Shown one piece after another: positions 63,191 to 64,000 of a stretch of 64,000 bases of DNA; within the stretch, counting starts at the first letter, position 1; every line of letters starts with the position of its first letter. This DNA comes from Sphingobacterium sp. SYP-B4668 (GTDB lineage Bacteria > Bacteroidota > Bacteroidia > Sphingobacteriales > Sphingobacteriaceae). The notes beneath the pieces were generated by a model. The model did not search any database, was not told the DNA's origin, and saw nothing but the letters and a program-made list of their open reading frames with translations. Location of the stretch: positions 4,836,001-4,900,000 of the forward strand of contig NZ_CP115483.1 in the NCBI RefSeq assembly GCF_027627455.1, in the 5' to 3' direction. The position numbers and the translations under genes were made by a program.

Positions 63191-63222
63191 TGAAGGCGTT
63201 CGACGATAGTTGAACGCCTTCA
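63191..63222 (+). terminator. Terminator of the nrd operon
   Basis: TGAAGGCGTTC (63191-63201) pairs perfectly with GAACGCCTTCA (63212-63222) over a 10-nt loop, 42 bp after the nrdF stop. Confidence 0.75.
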
Positions 63223-63291
63223 TCATTTATTCATTGGCTACTCTTGCTCAAACCATTTTTCTTACTTAGCTTTATAGTAAAGCCATTGGTT

Positions 63292-63822
63292 ATGAAATAC
63301 TTCATACTCTTCTCTCTATATTTACCCCTTACAGTCCTAGCTCAGGAATTAAAGGTTCATTTTCAAAAAGATAACGACAGAAGTGAGCCCGCTTACTTTG
63401 TCAATAACATCTTCACACAAAAATCTGTGATGTCCACCTTGAAGCCGAATTTAATTGACAGCTTGTATGTAGATAAGCAAGACACAACCATTAATGGGAA
63501 AAAATATGCAGGTAAGATATTTATAAAATTAAAAGAATCGGCTAGCTTTGACAAATCAAACTTGCTAAGTCTTGAAAATATAGATAAGAAATATATTAAA
63601 ACAGCTACAGCCAAAATATACCTAATAGATGGAGTTGTTATCACCGAAAATCCAGCGACCTATTTAGTCGATATCAACAATATTGCGAACATTACTGTCA
63701 CAAAGTTAAACTCAGATGCCGCGAATTTAAAAGATGCCGAGCTAGTATATGTGAACACCCACGAATACCACAAAAAACAATCGATAAGAATTCGTGGAAA
63801 TAACGCCCTTACGGCTAGATAA
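63292..63822 (+). CDS. Small secreted protein resembling a TonB-receptor plug fragment
   Basis: This 176-residue protein is read from ATG 63292, giving a signal peptide MKYFILFSLYLPLTVLAQ; the frame continues upstream only to a TTG. I do not recognise a family with certainty. The C-terminal half contains AKIYLIDGVVITENPATYLVDI, which recalls the LYVIDG strand of TonB-dependent receptor plugs, and a following INNIANITVTKLNSDAA. No barrel follows. It could be a stand-alone plug-like or hypothetical exported protein. A 21-bp-stem terminator follows 8 bp after the stop. Confidence 0.7.
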   Translation: MKYFILFSLYLPLTVLAQELKVHFQKDNDRSEPAYFVNNIFTQKSVMSTLKPNLIDSLYVDKQDTTINGKKYAGKIFIKLKESASFDKSNLLSLENIDKKYIKTATAKIYLIDGVVITENPATYLVDINNIANITVTKLNSDAANLKDAELVYVNTHEYHKKQSIRIRGNNALTAR

Positions 63823-63830
63823 AACATCTT

Positions 63831-63876
63831 ATATCTGACAGGGAGTCTTCGTTTGCGAAGACTCCCTGTCAGATAT
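63831..63876. terminator. Bidirectional terminator with a 21-bp perfect stem
   Basis: Bases 63831-63851 pair perfectly with 63856-63876 around a TTTG loop. It serves both the plus-strand gene ending at 63822 and the minus-strand gene whose stop codon (63869-63871) lies inside the right arm. Confidence 0.85.
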
Positions 63877-64000
63877 CCTTAGATAATAACCTAAAGACTA
63901 AATCTGCGCCCAACTTAGCTGTTCGACTATCAACATCATATAGTGGATTCAGTTCTGCAATATCCAATGAAATCAGTTTTCCACTATGCAGGATACGGTA
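63869..64000 (-). CDS. Arginase/formimidoylglutamase family protein, C-terminal 43 residues (truncated by window edge)
   Basis: I translated this from the minus strand; it is open from base 64000 to a TGA at 63869-63871. The residues include KLISLDIAELNPLYDVDSRT and AKLGADLVFRLLS, the conserved C-terminal metal-site strand of ureohydrolases (Asp-x-Ala-Glu-x-Asn-Pro). The pattern fits formimidoylglutamase (HutG) or agmatinase-type enzymes that hydrolyse guanidino or formimino groups; which one cannot be told from this fragment. Confidence 0.75.
   Translation of the reverse strand, partial: YRILHSGKLISLDIAELNPLYDVDSRTAKLGADLVFRLLSKDI

Noticed and set aside
1..64000. CRISPR arrays, tRNA or rRNA genes, insertion sequences, prophage
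   Set aside because: I found no repeat-spacer pattern, no tRNA-like cloverleaf, no rRNA sequence and no transposase, integrase or phage gene in any frame.

Overview
The window looks like chromosome of a Bacteroidota bacterium of the family Sphingobacteriaceae, most likely Sphingobacterium. The reasons are four SusC/SusD outer-membrane pairs, Bacteroidota-type promoters (TTTG / TAnnTTTG), a short F1 epsilon subunit, a regulatory-domain-free LeuA, and a membrane protein with the family-typical C-terminus. The base composition is moderately AT-rich. No rRNA, tRNA, CRISPR array, transposase or phage gene was seen.

Region 1 (1-34466, all on the minus strand) is a rhamnose-glycan utilisation locus. 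Operon A (10024 to the left edge) encodes a TIG/NHL-repeat lipoprotein, a SusC, a SusD, a DUF1735-type lipoprotein, a Big2/CBM6 lipoprotein and the N-terminal part of a GH78 alpha-L-rhamnosidase. A separate transcription unit (12648-10570) encodes an SGNH sialate-O-acetylesterase-like enzyme. Operon B (28134-12857) encodes two SusC/SusD pairs, two paralogous GH71/99-like glycosidases and a secreted protein of unknown function. Operon C (34466-28546) is rhaT, a rhamnulose-1-P aldolase/lactaldehyde dehydrogenase fusion, rhaI and rhaB, ended by a strong terminator. Surface proteins bind and cut a rhamnose-containing glycan, probably acetylated pectin or a similar polymer. Free L-rhamnose then enters through RhaT and is converted to DHAP and L-lactate. 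Three of these promoters share a tandem CAGGA repeat with period 10 (minus strand), placed 21-22 bp before a TAnnTTT-like -7 element, which suggests one regulon controlled by a regulator outside the window.

Region 2 (34726-40385) holds a small conserved membrane/coiled-coil protein on the plus strand, a perfect bidirectional terminator, and a separate SusC/SusD pair. Its SusC carries two N-terminal carboxypeptidase-regulatory-like domains instead of one.

Region 3 (41047-42882, plus strand) is atpD-atpC, split from the rest of the ATP synthase genes, with a clear Bacteroidota promoter and an unusual intercistronic inverted repeat.

Region 4 (43280-58000, plus strand) is a branched-chain amino acid supercluster: ilvE-ilvD-ilvB-ilvN-(DinB)-ilvC-leuC-leuD-(double ABC ATPase)-leuB-leuA-ilvA. 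Two non-biosynthetic genes are embedded in it. The leaders of leuC and leuB share two duplicated sequence blocks.

Region 5 (58208-64000) holds a DUF2911 protein, then a class Ib ribonucleotide reductase cluster (thioredoxin-like/NrdH, NrdI, NrdE, NrdF) behind a 600-bp gene-free region with DnaA-box-like sequences. It ends with a small secreted protein, a 21-bp-stem terminator, and the C-terminus of an arginase/formimidoylglutamase-family protein on the minus strand.
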